In this document: positions 6,705 through 14,934 of the stretch, piece after piece
Layout of the letters: every line of letters begins with the position of its first letter
How positions within the stretch are numbered: position 1 is the first letter of the stretch
Assembly: GCF_001592125.1 (NCBI RefSeq)
Contig: NZ_BCWI01000002.1
Location: 124,001-188,000, forward strand
Direction of reading: 5' to 3'
Length of the DNA stretch: 64,000 nt
DNA from: Microbacterium hominis NBRC 15708
GTDB lineage: Bacteria; Actinomycetota; Actinomycetes; Actinomycetales; Microbacteriaceae
Notes under the pieces: model-generated
Database searches by the model: none
Seen by the model: only the letters and a program-made list of their open reading frames with translations
Told to the model about the DNA's origin: nothing
Program-made: the position numbers and the translations under genes

Positions 6705-7795
6705 ATCTGGCGAGCAGGAGCGCGAACCAGCCGGCCTCTTCTCGGGGTCGGCGGACACGTCACGCCGCCGCGAGCGACGCGTCCGTCCTCGCGACGGTCA
6801 GCGATGCGGTCAGTGATGCCGTCGTCGTGACCGACGAGCGCGGCATCCCGGTGCGCCTCAACGCTGCGGCCCGCGAGGCCTTCGCCCGGGCGGGCCTGCC
6901 GGAGCGGATCCGCGCCGACGCGGAGTACCGCGATCTGCGGTTCTTCCATGCCGACCGCGTGACCCCGATCACCGTCGGCCCTCCCCTGCTGCACCACGTC
7001 ACGCACGCCGGTTCCCGCATCCCCTATACGACGTGGGTGGGAGAGGGCGACGACCAGCGGGCGATGTCGATCACGGCCCGGCCCTACGCGGACGCGCGCG
7101 GCACCCGCCGCGGGGCGGTCATCGTCGCACGCGACATGACGGTGATGTTCGAGGCGGCCCGCATCCGCGACGACTTCCTCCGTGACGCGGCACACCGCCT
7201 GCGCGGACACCTGACGACGGTGGCCGGCTACGCCGAGCTGCTGGAGACGGATGCCCATCTGGGGGAGATCGGCGAGCGGTTGACGCGGGTGACCGGTCAG
7301 CTCGTCGACACGGTGGACGACCTCTTCCGCACGGCCCGCGAAGACATCGCCCGATCGATTCCGCCGGCCGACCTCTCCTCGGCCCTGGCCGACGTGTGCT
7401 CCGTCTTCCTGGCCGTCGCGGCGGCGCGGGGCGTCACGCTCCAGGTGATCGACGAGGGATGCGGGCGGGTGCGCTTCGAGCAGGCGGAGCTGCGTCAGGT
7501 GCTCGCCGATCTCCTCTCCCACGCGATCGGCCATTGCGCCACGGCGGGGAAGGTGGTGGTGCGGGCGCACCGGGACCACCACCGCACGACCGTCTCGGTG
7601 AGCGACGACGGACTCCACACGAGCCACGATCAGCGTCGCCGCGAGCTGGCGCAGCTGACGGGCGGGCCGGCGCCGGAGGAGGCGGCCCCGGGCACCGCCC
7701 GGCGCAACGTCGTGCGCGCCAATCAGGCGACGCTGTCGGTGCGACCCGACCACCCGGTGGGGACGATCGCGAGTCTCGTGATGATCGCGGTGTGA
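6692..7795 (+). CDS. PAS-domain histidine kinase-like protein with degenerate ATPase domain
   Basis: 367 aa, no membrane segment. A PAS-like region (about 28-150) is followed by a HisKA-like helix with His168 in DFLRDAAHRLRGHLTTVAGY. The C-terminal HATPase-like part lacks the N-box Asn (LADLLSHAIGH, His277 in its place), and the G1 box reads SVSDDGLHTSHDQ instead of DxGxG. ATP binding is doubtful, so a scaffold or phosphotransfer role is possible (inference). It is divergent from the regulator at 5707-6384, across a 307-bp gap (6385-6691) that holds only the leader ORF. The start could also be the ATG at 6701. Confidence 0.7.
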   Translation: MGPMNLASRSANQPASSRGRRTRHAAASDASVLATVSDAVSDAVVVTDERGIPVRLNAAAREAFARAGLPERIRADAEYRDLRFFHADRVTPITVGPPLLHHVTHAGSRIPYTTWVGEGDDQRAMSITARPYADARGTRRGAVIVARDMTVMFEAARIRDDFLRDAAHRLRGHLTTVAGYAELLETDAHLGEIGERLTRVTGQLVDTVDDLFRTAREDIARSIPPADLSSALADVCSVFLAVAAARGVTLQVIDEGCGRVRFEQAELRQVLADLLSHAIGHCATAGKVVVRAHRDHHRTTVSVSDDGLHTSHDQRRRELAQLTGGPAPEEAAPGTARRNVVRANQATLSVRPDHPVGTIASLVMIAV

Positions 7796-7838
7796 GGCCC
7801 TACGGGCGGGGAGGCGGCGGGGGTTCGTGCGCCGCGCC

Positions 7839-8594
7839 TCACCGCGTGTGGATGAGGGCGACCCCGGCCGCCACGAGCTCACGGGCGCCGGGGTCGGTGT
7901 CGGGGATGTCGGCGATGATCGCCGTGACGGCGTCGAGGCCGAGCACGCCGTAGCGCGAGGCGGTGCCGATCTTCTCGTCGCTGCCGAGCACGTAGGTGTC
8001 GGCGGCGCGCGCGGCGAGGGTGCGCTTCATGGCGGCCTCGTCGGCGTCACCGGTCGTGAGTCCCGCGGTGGGATGGATGCCGGTCACTCCTAGGAAGAAG
8101 AGGTCGGCGCTGATGCGGTTCGCCGCTTCGACAGCGGCGGCGCCGCACGCGACCGCCGAGTGCTTGAAGAGCTGGCCGCCGATGAGGAAGACGTCGACCG
8201 CGTGGTCGAGCAGTGCCGCCGCGATCGTCGGGCTGTGGGTGATGATCGTGCCCGGCTGGGCGCGCGGGAGTGCGGCGACGAGGGCGAGGCTCGTGGTGCC
8301 GCCGTCGAGGATGGCCGTCGCGCCCGGTTCGATGAGGGCTGCCGCGGCCGCCCCGACCCGCCGCTTGCTGTCGGGGGCGACGCCGGTGCGGGCGGCGTAG
8401 TCGACGACGGCCGGGGATGCCGGCAGGGCGCCGCCGTACACGCGGACGGCGAGACCCGCGGCGTCCAGGTCGCGCAGGTCGCGGCGGATGCTGTCTTCGG
8501 ACAGGCCGAGCTCCGCGGCGATCTCCTTGGCGACGATGCGACCGTCGCGGCGGAGGCGATCGAGCAGCAGGTCTCTGCGGGCGGCAGCGAGCAT
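7839..8594 (-). CDS. DeoR-family transcriptional regulator
   Basis: 251 aa. The N-terminal helix-turn-helix has the DeoR signature (RRDLLLDRLRRDGRIVAKEI, then LSEDSIRRDLRDLDAAG). The C-terminal DeoRC effector domain shows DGGTTSLALV and the SADLFFLGVTGI and LGSDEKIG stretches. Family members usually bind a phosphorylated sugar and repress carbohydrate genes. ATG at 8594 with GAAGGAA upstream. It is divergent from the DUF4406-like gene with overlapping promoters, so it probably represses that gene and itself (inference). Confidence 0.88.
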   Translation of the reverse strand: MLAAARRDLLLDRLRRDGRIVAKEIAAELGLSEDSIRRDLRDLDAAGLAVRVYGGALPASPAVVDYAARTGVAPDSKRRVGAAAAALIEPGATAILDGGTTSLALVAALPRAQPGTIITHSPTIAAALLDHAVDVFLIGGQLFKHSAVACGAAAVEAANRISADLFFLGVTGIHPTAGLTTGDADEAAMKRTLAARAADTYVLGSDEKIGTASRYGVLGLDAVTAIIADIPDTDPGARELVAAGVALIHTR

Positions 8595-8628
8595 TCACGT
8601 TCCTTCTTGTTTTTGCACGTTGTTGTCG

Positions 8629-8635
8629 TATTGTA
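8629..8635. promoter_or_regulatory. Overlapping divergent -10 boxes (deoR-type / DUF4406)
   Basis: Plus strand: TATTGT at 8629-8634, 7 nt before the ATG at 8642, predicting a leaderless transcript. Minus strand: TACAAT at 8635-8630, leaving a leader of roughly 30 nt for the regulator. The two share five base pairs, so RNA polymerase cannot use both at once. The surrounding TTTTTGCACGTTGTTGTCG is AT-rich and is a plausible operator. Confidence 0.5.
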
Positions 8636-8641
8636 GCCGAC

Positions 8642-9037
8642 ATGACCGCATCTCTCATGATCCTCATCGCCGGCCCGTACGCATCGGGCACCGACGGCGA
8701 CCCCGCCCGGATGGCGCAGAACCTGAAACGCCTGGAGACGGCGGCCTGGCCGCTGTTCCAGGCGGGGCACGTGCCGATGATCGGCGAGTGGGTCGCATTG
8801 CCGGTGCTGGAGAGCGCCGGCGCGTCGGGACCGACCGATCCGCTTGCCGCGCAGGTCATGTACCCGACGGCGGAGCGCCTGCTGCAGCGGTGCGATGCGG
8901 TGCTGCGCCTTCCCGGCGCGTCCCGGGGAGCCGACCAGGACGTCGCGATCGCCGAGGCGAGGGGCCTCCCGGTGTACTACGCCCTCGAGGACGTGCCCGG
9001 GGTGGCGCCGTCAGCGGGACAGGAACGCCGCGCCTGA
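8642..9037 (+). CDS. DUF4406-like protein (nucleoside deoxyribosyltransferase-like fold)
   Basis: 131 aa. The N-terminus LILIAGPYASGTDGDPARMA, the GHVPMIGEWVALP segment, and the C-terminal CDAVLRLPGASRGADQDVAIA with GLPVYYALEDVP match the layout of DUF4406 and nucleoside 2-deoxyribosyltransferase-like proteins, with a Rossmann-type core. The reaction is unknown. It is probably regulated by the divergent DeoR-type gene and may act in nucleoside or sugar metabolism (inference). Confidence 0.6.
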   Translation: MTASLMILIAGPYASGTDGDPARMAQNLKRLETAAWPLFQAGHVPMIGEWVALPVLESAGASGPTDPLAAQVMYPTAERLLQRCDAVLRLPGASRGADQDVAIAEARGLPVYYALEDVPGVAPSAGQERRA

Positions 9038-9115
9038 GGCCGTCGCGGACGTGCGCGACGGCAGCCCCCTCGGGACCACGCGGCATCCAGCCCACTCACG
9101 ACCCGACGTCGACGC

Positions 9116-10468
9116 TCAGAACGGTGCCGCCACGACGGCGGTCGCGTTGCGGCCCGGCGGGGACGTTCTCGTGGGCGGCGCGACGGCATCGGCCACGAAG
9201 GCGACGAGCGGAGTCGGCGCATCTTCTCGGTAGACCCGCCCCGTCGGCGAGGTCCATTCGAGCACTCCCCTCCCGCGCTGTCGTACCGCCCAGGGGGTGA
9301 ACTGTTTCATCGAATGATGTCGTTGACAGAGGTGCGCGAGGTTCCAGAGCGCGGTGGGTCCGCCTCGGGCCGCATCGACGGTGTGGTCGATCTCGCAGCG
9401 GATCGCCGCCCGCCGGCATCCGGGGAACCGGCAGTGCTGATCGCGCGCCCGCAGGAACCGCCGCTGCGGCCAGGGCGTCCGGTAGCGGTCGACCGCGACG
9501 ACCGTGCCGTCGATCGGGTCGGTGAGCACGCGCGAGAGGCTGGGGGCGTTGGCCGCGAGACACCGCTCCGTCTCGGCATCCACCGGGGTACGCCCGACGA
9601 GGTCGACCGGGCCCTCGTCCGCTCCGAGGAGCGCGAGGACCGGCACCACCACCTGTACCTGCGCACGAATGCCGCCCAGCACACCGGGGCCGTCGCCGTG
9701 GGCGGTGGGGTCGAGGGCGGGCGTGGCGGTCAGGAGCAGGTCGCTCAGCACGTCGGCGCGGATCTGGTCCACCGAACGCGGGTCGTCGTCGCCCGGCTCG
9801 CGGGCATCGACGATCACGGTCGCCTGCCGGGTCAGCCGATCGAGGATGCCGTCGGCGATCACCGTCGGCACGGTGGCGACGACGTCGGACATCCCGTGCG
9901 CGCCGGGAACGACGCGAACCCGTCGGCCGGCGCTCGCGTCACGGTGCCGGTCGGTGAAGGTACGTTCCGCCGCGCGTTCGGCGAGGATCTCGACGGCGGC
10001 GCGGACCCGGTTGGGAGTGTCGCCCTCGCAGCGCCGGATCGCTTCGGCCTCGAAGTCGGGCCGCCGATCGACGGGAACCACCGCGCCCGCGTCGACGATC
10101 ACGCGGACATGGCCGCGCGTGATCCTTCCCCCTTCCCAGGCGTCGAGCGTCGCCGGAAAGCCCTCGACGAGCTCGCGCGCCTCACCGATGCGCTGCTGCA
10201 CCGTGCGGTCGGTCACCCGCAGCACCCCGCCGAGCTCCGCGGCGATCGAGCGCAGCACCATGTCGTGCTCCCGCACCGATCCGCGCCGGCCGGCCGCCTC
10301 ACGCTCCGCGAGTCGACCGGCGCGCGCCAGCATCCGGACCTCGGCGACCTGCGCCTGCGTCAACGCTGCCGCCACCCCCTCGGCGTCGGATACGAGGCCG
10401 GCAAGCGCGGTCACGTACCCGCCGCCCGCATCAGCCTGGAAGACGCCCCCCGGCGTGAACTCCGTCAT
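9116..10468 (-). CDS. DUF222 / HNH endonuclease domain protein
   Basis: 450 aa. A long helical DUF222-type N-terminal region (about 20-300, containing LAERAAERTFTDRHRD) is followed by a C-terminal HNH motif (CRFPGCRRAAIRCEIDHT then LCQRHHSMK). These are abundant dispersed multicopy genes in Microbacterium and Mycobacterium relatives; nuclease activity is inferred from the motif, the biological role unknown. ATG at 10468, overlapping the stop of the small membrane protein by 4 nt. A longer frame to 10642 exists but runs through that gene. Confidence 0.85.
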   Translation of the reverse strand: MTEFTPGGVFQADAGGGYVTALAGLVSDAEGVAAALTQAQVAEVRMLARAGRLAEREAAGRRGSVREHDMVLRSIAAELGGVLRVTDRTVQQRIGEARELVEGFPATLDAWEGGRITRGHVRVIVDAGAVVPVDRRPDFEAEAIRRCEGDTPNRVRAAVEILAERAAERTFTDRHRDASAGRRVRVVPGAHGMSDVVATVPTVIADGILDRLTRQATVIVDAREPGDDDPRSVDQIRADVLSDLLLTATPALDPTAHGDGPGVLGGIRAQVQVVVPVLALLGADEGPVDLVGRTPVDAETERCLAANAPSLSRVLTDPIDGTVVAVDRYRTPWPQRRFLRARDQHCRFPGCRRAAIRCEIDHTVDAARGGPTALWNLAHLCQRHHSMKQFTPWAVRQRGRGVLEWTSPTGRVYREDAPTPLVAFVADAVAPPTRTSPPGRNATAVVAAPF

Positions 10469-10704
10469 GCGTCCATCATGCCGCGACCCTCGGACATTCG
10501 TTCGAATGTCCGGACGAGCACGCCGGTCGCGGCGCGGGGCGGCGACGCGTCCGGCAGAGGCTTCGCCCAGATGATGACGGCGAGGATCACCGACACAGCG
10601 ACCAGCGCGCCGGCCGAGACCGCATCCCACCACTCCCGCCACCTCGTCGCGGCGACGGACTCCGCCGTTCCGCGAGAGCGGCGCCGTCGGGACTCCTCCG
10701 TCAC
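10465..10704 (-). CDS. Small single-pass membrane protein
   Basis: 79 aa, GTG start at 10704. An arginine-rich N-terminus and WREWW are followed by one hydrophobic helix (about 29-46, AGALVAVSVILAVIIWA) and a basic tail. It starts 11 nt after the UDP-sugar dehydrogenase stop and couples by ATGA overlap to the DUF222-HNH gene. The family is not recognised. Confidence 0.5.
   Translation of the reverse strand: MTEESRRRRSRGTAESVAATRWREWWDAVSAGALVAVSVILAVIIWAKPLPDASPPRAATGVLVRTFERMSEGRGMMDA
10492..10511. promoter_or_regulatory. 20-bp palindrome upstream of the HNH gene
   Basis: GGACATTCG and CGAATGTCC around a TT centre, perfect over 9-bp arms, 24-43 nt before the HNH start and inside the C-terminal codons of the small membrane protein. 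Its position and symmetry suggest an operator. It resembles, but does not match, actinobacterial LexA boxes. Confidence 0.4.
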
Positions 10705-10714
10705 GGCATGCGGC

Positions 10715-12025
10715 TTAGGGGCGCCCCATCCCGTAGTACGTCCAGCCCGCGGCGCGCCAGGCGGCGGCGTCGAGCCCGTTGCGCCCGTCGACGACCACGC
10801 GCCCCGCGGTGAGCGACGACGCGTGCTCCGGCGGCAGCTCGCGGCGGTACTCGTCCCACTCGGTCACGAGGACGAGCGCATCCGCATCGCGGATGGCGTC
10901 GTCGCGGTCGTCGACGTAGGTCAGCTGAGGGTGGATGCGCCGCGCGTTCTCGATCGCGGCGGGGTCGGTCACGGTCACGTTCGCACCGAGGCCGTGCAGG
11001 CGCACGGCGACGTCGAGTGCGGGCGAGTCGCGGATGTCGTCGGAGTGCGGCTTGAACGCCGCGCCGAGCACCGTCACGTTCTTCTCGTAGACCGAGCCGC
11101 CGAGACCATCCACGACGAGCTGCACGGCGCGGTCGCGGCGTCGCAGGTTGATCTCGTCGACCTGTCGCAGGAACGCCACCGACTCGCCCCGGCCGAGCTC
11201 CTCGGCTCGCGCGGAGAAGGCGCGGATGTCCTTCGGCAGACACCCGCCGCCGAAGCCGATGCCGGCGCCGAGGAAGCGCCGGCCGATGCGGGCGTCGTGG
11301 CCGATGGCGTCGGCGAGCTGGGTCACGTCGGCTCCGGTCACCTCGGCGATCTCGGCCATGGCGTTGATGAAGCTGATCTTGGTCGCGAGGAAGGCGTTCG
11401 CCGACACCTTGACGAGTTCGGCGGTCGCATAGTCGGTGACGATGAACGGCGTGCCCTTGGCGACGGAGGGGTGGTAGACCTCGCGCAGCACGGATGCCGC
11501 GACCTCTCCCTCGTCACCGGCGGGGACGCCCGCGACGAGGCGGTCGGGGTCGACGGTGTCCTGGACGGCATACCCCTCACGGAGGAACTCCGGGTTCCAG
11601 ACCAGCGTCGCTCCGGTCGCCGACACCCGCGGCGCGAGGCTCGCGGCCGTTCCGACCGGGACCGTCGACTTGCCCGCGACGATGTCGCCGGGTGCGAGGT
11701 AGGGCAGCAGACCGTCGAACGCCGCGTTCACATACGTGAGGTCGGCGGCGTAGCTGTCCTTCTGCTGCGGCGTGCCGACGCCCACGAAGTGCACCTTCGC
11801 GCCGGCCGCGTCGGCCATGTCGGTGGTGAACCTGAGGTTGCCCGACGCGATCCCGGCGGTGAGGATCTCCTGCAGACCGGGCTCGAAGAACGGCGCCTCC
11901 CCCTTCGACAGGGCGGCGATCTTGCGCTCGTCGACGTCGATGCCGACGACCTCGTGACCGATGGATGCCATGGCGGCAGCATGGACCGCGCCGAGATAAC
12001 CACAACCGATGACGGACAGCTTCAT
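10715..12025 (-). CDS. ugd: UDP-glucose/GDP-mannose 6-dehydrogenase family enzyme
   Basis: 436 aa. It oxidises a nucleotide sugar (probably UDP-glucose to UDP-glucuronate) with two NAD+, supplying acidic sugars for exopolysaccharide. The N-terminal Rossmann motif is VIGCGYLG (5-12); the catalytic Cys lies in GFGGGCLPKD; NPEFLREG and the C-terminal FKPHSDDIRDSPAL domain are typical. The ATG at 12025 has CAGGAGC upstream; the 15-codon upstream extension lacks family similarity. It marks the left edge of the polysaccharide cluster. Symbol given on family grounds only. Confidence 0.88.
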   Translation of the reverse strand: MKLSVIGCGYLGAVHAAAMASIGHEVVGIDVDERKIAALSKGEAPFFEPGLQEILTAGIASGNLRFTTDMADAAGAKVHFVGVGTPQQKDSYAADLTYVNAAFDGLLPYLAPGDIVAGKSTVPVGTAASLAPRVSATGATLVWNPEFLREGYAVQDTVDPDRLVAGVPAGDEGEVAASVLREVYHPSVAKGTPFIVTDYATAELVKVSANAFLATKISFINAMAEIAEVTGADVTQLADAIGHDARIGRRFLGAGIGFGGGCLPKDIRAFSARAEELGRGESVAFLRQVDEINLRRRDRAVQLVVDGLGGSVYEKNVTVLGAAFKPHSDDIRDSPALDVAVRLHGLGANVTVTDPAAIENARRIHPQLTYVDDRDDAIRDADALVLVTEWDEYRRELPPEHASSLTAGRVVVDGRNGLDAAAWRAAGWTYYGMGRP

Positions 12026-12243
12026 AGGAGCTCCTGTTGGGGGGACGGTGCGTGCGAGGAGAAGGAACACGCAAGACTGTTCCTACCAGAGACGCGTATC
12101 CGGCATGTAAACGAGGGAGCGCAAAAAGGAACACACGCGCGAGCGGCGATACCGCAACGGGCGCAGCGCGCCCGGACGCGCATCGGATGGCGGCTGAGCC
12201 CCAGCGATCACCGAACCGTCCGCCGAGAGCCGCGCTCATCGAG

Positions 12244-12282
12244 GTGAGTTCCGTGGCGACGCTCGCGCGCTACGGAACTCAC
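12244..12282 (-). terminator. Hairpin terminator after the 87-aa gene
   Basis: 11-bp perfect arms (12244-12254 with 12272-12282) directly beyond the stop of the 12283-12546 gene, separating it from the dehydrogenase. The remaining gap 12026-12243 holds no gene I can support. Confidence 0.65.
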
Positions 12283-12546
12283 TCACGCCCCGATACGGAT
12301 GCCCGCCTGAATCTGAGCCAGTTCCTCGAGGCGGGAGCGGTTCGCCACCTCGGGGTATCGCTGAGAATAGGGATCCTGCGCACCCCCGAGTCGAGCACGA
12401 AAAGCGGATTCTCGCCGCTTCATCCTCTTGACGACGCGGCGCAATTCGTCGGTCACGAATGGGTCGCCGTCGAGAATCGACGCGAGTCTGGACCGCGACA
12501 CGCGCCGCTGGTCCCAGTATTTCTTGGCTTGCTCGTAAGTAACCAC
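12283..12546 (-). CDS. Hypothetical protein, 87 aa
   Basis: GTG start at 12546 preceded by GGGGGG; an earlier in-frame start would extend it to 12624. Charged, helical and without signal or membrane segment: TYEQAKKYWDQRRVSRSRLA, FVTDELRRVVKRMKRRESAF and a YSQRYPEVANRSRLEELAQI tail. It could be a small DNA-binding or toxin-antitoxin-like protein, but no family is recognised. Its AT content is higher than that of its neighbours. Confidence 0.5.
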   Translation of the reverse strand: MVTYEQAKKYWDQRRVSRSRLASILDGDPFVTDELRRVVKRMKRRESAFRARLGGAQDPYSQRYPEVANRSRLEELAQIQAGIRIGA

Positions 12547-12631
12547 ATTGCCCCCCGGCTCTGGTCGAGAAGATTGTATGCAGATCAGAGCGCCGTCCGC
12601 CAGTTCCGCGGCCGTCGAGGGCAAGGCCGTC

Positions 12632-13828
12632 CTAGCGCTTGTCGCGCGAGAGGAACTGCTCGATGACGCCGGCCTGCGACCGCGCCTGATCGATCCCCGC
12701 GGTCACCGGGAAGGTCGGCGAGGTGGAGTCGTACGCGAGCAAGCGGCTGTCGGCTCCCCCCATGGCCGCGAAGTACGTGACGTCCATCCCGTACCGGTCG
12801 GCGGTGGCGTACGCGCGATCGCCGACCGCATTCCACGCGGCGATGTCATTCGGATCGACCTCTGGAGATCCGGTCCCCGGCCATCCGATCTCGCCGATCG
12901 AACATGTCACACCCCAGCGCTCGCACCACTCACCGAAGTCGACGATCGACGTCTGGAAGGCTTCGTACCCCCGCCAATAGTCGTAGCGGACCTGAGTGGT
13001 CGCCGTGCCGCGCGGATAGAAATGCTGGGAGTACACGATGCTCTTGTCCACCTCGCCGTGCGCATCCGTGACCCAGGGCCCCTTGACGGCGTCTCTCGCG
13101 AAGGTCCAGTTCCCGACCATCGCCTCGACCCAGATCCGGGACGTATCGCCCTCGTCGCGAATCGCGTCGACGACCGCCTGGGTCGCGGCTCGATAGGTCG
13201 CGAAGCTGATCAAGTCGCTGCGGGGCTCGTTGAAGATGTCATAGGCGTAGATCGCCGGATCGTCTTTGAACTCGCGGGAGAGCGTCCTCCAAATGCTCGT
13301 CTGGGCGTCGAGCGAGAGATCGCGGCCGCAGATCAGGGAGTTCTCCGATGTGGCGCCCGGTCCCGTGGGGAAGGTGCACCCATTGTGCAGATCGAGGACG
13401 ACACGCATCCCCGCGCGTTCGATCCGGTCCACCTGCTCGTGGAGCATCGTCAGCGCTTTCGGGTCGACGGGCGCACTCAAAGCGGCGGCCCGGTCAGCCG
13501 CCGTGTCCGTCAGAGCCGGCTGAAGGGTGCCCCACGAGATGGCGAGCCTCACGATTGACATTCCGCGCGAGGCGAGGAAGTCGTAGCTCGACTGCGGCTC
13601 TCCCCAATCAGACACCGGCGCATCCGAACCGCGGTGCATCAGGAGCGTGTAGACGTTCACGCCGCGCTCGAAAGGGCGCGACGATATGGGAACGCATCCC
13701 GGGAGGACCACGACAGCGCAGGCGAGCACGGCGAGGAGGACCATCGATCGACGTCGGTGGGGCGACGCGGAGCGGTGGGCGCGCGATCCCCGCCGGCCAC
13801 GACCCTTCCGGTCGTCCGTGGGGCTCAT
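12632..13828 (-). CDS. GH5-like glycoside hydrolase lipoprotein
   Basis: 398 aa. After a basic n-region (RRRSMVLLAVLACAVV) a lipobox VLPGC puts the lipid anchor on Cys45. The rest is a (beta/alpha)8 glycosidase: YDIFNEP supplies acid/base Glu201, IGEIGWPG supplies nucleophile Glu313, with VLDLHNG and SQHFYPR between them, as in family GH5 endoglycanases. Lying in the polysaccharide cluster, it probably trims or releases the polymer outside the membrane (inference). ATG at 13828 overlaps the stop of the glycosyltransferase gene (ATGA). Confidence 0.82.
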   Translation of the reverse strand: MSPTDDRKGRGRRGSRAHRSASPHRRRSMVLLAVLACAVVVLPGCVPISSRPFERGVNVYTLLMHRGSDAPVSDWGEPQSSYDFLASRGMSIVRLAISWGTLQPALTDTAADRAAALSAPVDPKALTMLHEQVDRIERAGMRVVLDLHNGCTFPTGPGATSENSLICGRDLSLDAQTSIWRTLSREFKDDPAIYAYDIFNEPRSDLISFATYRAATQAVVDAIRDEGDTSRIWVEAMVGNWTFARDAVKGPWVTDAHGEVDKSIVYSQHFYPRGTATTQVRYDYWRGYEAFQTSIVDFGEWCERWGVTCSIGEIGWPGTGSPEVDPNDIAAWNAVGDRAYATADRYGMDVTYFAAMGGADSRLLAYDSTSPTFPVTAGIDQARSQAGVIEQFLSRDKR

Positions 13829-14829
13829 CGGACCAGCCGGCGATACACCTCTGCGTGTCTCCGTCCGATGAGCGGCCATTCGCGCGCAGCCATGTCGACG
13901 CTGTCGCCATCGCAGGTGCGCGCAAGGGCGATGGCTCGTTCGAGATCGCTCGGCGTGAGAGGCGCGGCGAACGTCAGCACCCACCGGTCGCCGAACTCGT
14001 CGACGAGCTCCCGCGTCGCCTCGCAGTCCGGCATGAGAACGGGACGGTTCGATGAGAGGGCGAGCAACGCCGCACCAGAGTTGTACATCTCGGCATACGG
14101 CAGAGCGACGAGTGTCGACGTCGCGAGGAGTTCGGGAACCTGCTCGTCGGGGACGAACTCGAGCCGCAAGTCGACCCGCGGGTCGTCCCCGGCGATCTCG
14201 GCGAGCTGGACACCGTAGGACGGCGGCACGGGTTTGCCCGCGACGAGCAGTTCAGCGCCGGCGTCGCGGGCTCCCACGAATGCCTCTACGAGCTGATCGC
14301 TGTTCTTGTAGGGACGAAGAAGCCCGAAATGGAGTACACGGGGGATCTCCGGCAGGGGCTGATCGAGGACGAGCCCGTAGGCGTCGCGGTAGTGACCATG
14401 GGGAATCTTCTCCCAGTCCACCCCTTCTACGCCGTCCTCGCGACCGAGCAGCAGGATCCGAAACGCCACGCGCGACTCGAACAGCCGAAGAGCGACGCGG
14501 GAGAGCCAGGGCAGCCGCTCGTGAGGCGTGCGGTTGTGCACCGTCCAGACGATCGGTCGGCGCCGGACGGCCAGCCACCCGAGCAGCATGATGAACAGGA
14601 CGGCGTTCCGGACACCCGTGCCGCCCTTCGTCGGGCCCGCGAGCGAGTGCGGCCAGTGCACGTGAAACATGTCGTAACGCCCGAGGAACGCGTGGCGCCA
14701 GGTGAAGTACGAAGGCGAGATCTCATCGAGCGGCAACGATTCGGCGAGCAGGCGAGTGTAGGGATTCCTCGCTCGCGAGGGATCCCCGAACGACATGAGG
14801 ACCCGAACTCGATCGCGCGCAGCTGTCAC
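13825..14829 (-). CDS. Glycosyltransferase, GT-B fold
   Basis: 334 aa from the GTG at 14829. The first Rossmann strand is RVRVLMSFGDPSRARNPY, so the internal ATG at 14796 would cut it; hence the longer start. Later segments YDMFHVHWPHSLAG, VLHFGLLRPYKNSDQLV and LVALPYAEMYNSGAALLALS match GT-B transferases, including the donor-site region. One hydrophobic helix (about AVLFIMLLGWLAV) may sit on the membrane. The donor and acceptor are unknown. It is divergent from the flippase and coupled to the GH5 gene. Confidence 0.78.
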   Translation of the reverse strand: MTAARDRVRVLMSFGDPSRARNPYTRLLAESLPLDEISPSYFTWRHAFLGRYDMFHVHWPHSLAGPTKGGTGVRNAVLFIMLLGWLAVRRRPIVWTVHNRTPHERLPWLSRVALRLFESRVAFRILLLGREDGVEGVDWEKIPHGHYRDAYGLVLDQPLPEIPRVLHFGLLRPYKNSDQLVEAFVGARDAGAELLVAGKPVPPSYGVQLAEIAGDDPRVDLRLEFVPDEQVPELLATSTLVALPYAEMYNSGAALLALSSNRPVLMPDCEATRELVDEFGDRWVLTFAAPLTPSDLERAIALARTCDGDSVDMAAREWPLIGRRHAEVYRRLVR

Positions 14830-14934
14830 GGCAATCAGCCTAGGCAGTCTCTCGCGCAGGAACGCCACGCGACGGCACTTCTTAGCATGAAGGTAACCTC
14901 GCCGTGACCGACGCGAATCCGCGGCCATGAGACG

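Noticed and set aside
10492..10511. LexA (SOS) box
   Set aside because: The palindrome ATTCG-TT-CGAAT has the half-sites inverted relative to the actinobacterial LexA box, so only a general operator call is made.
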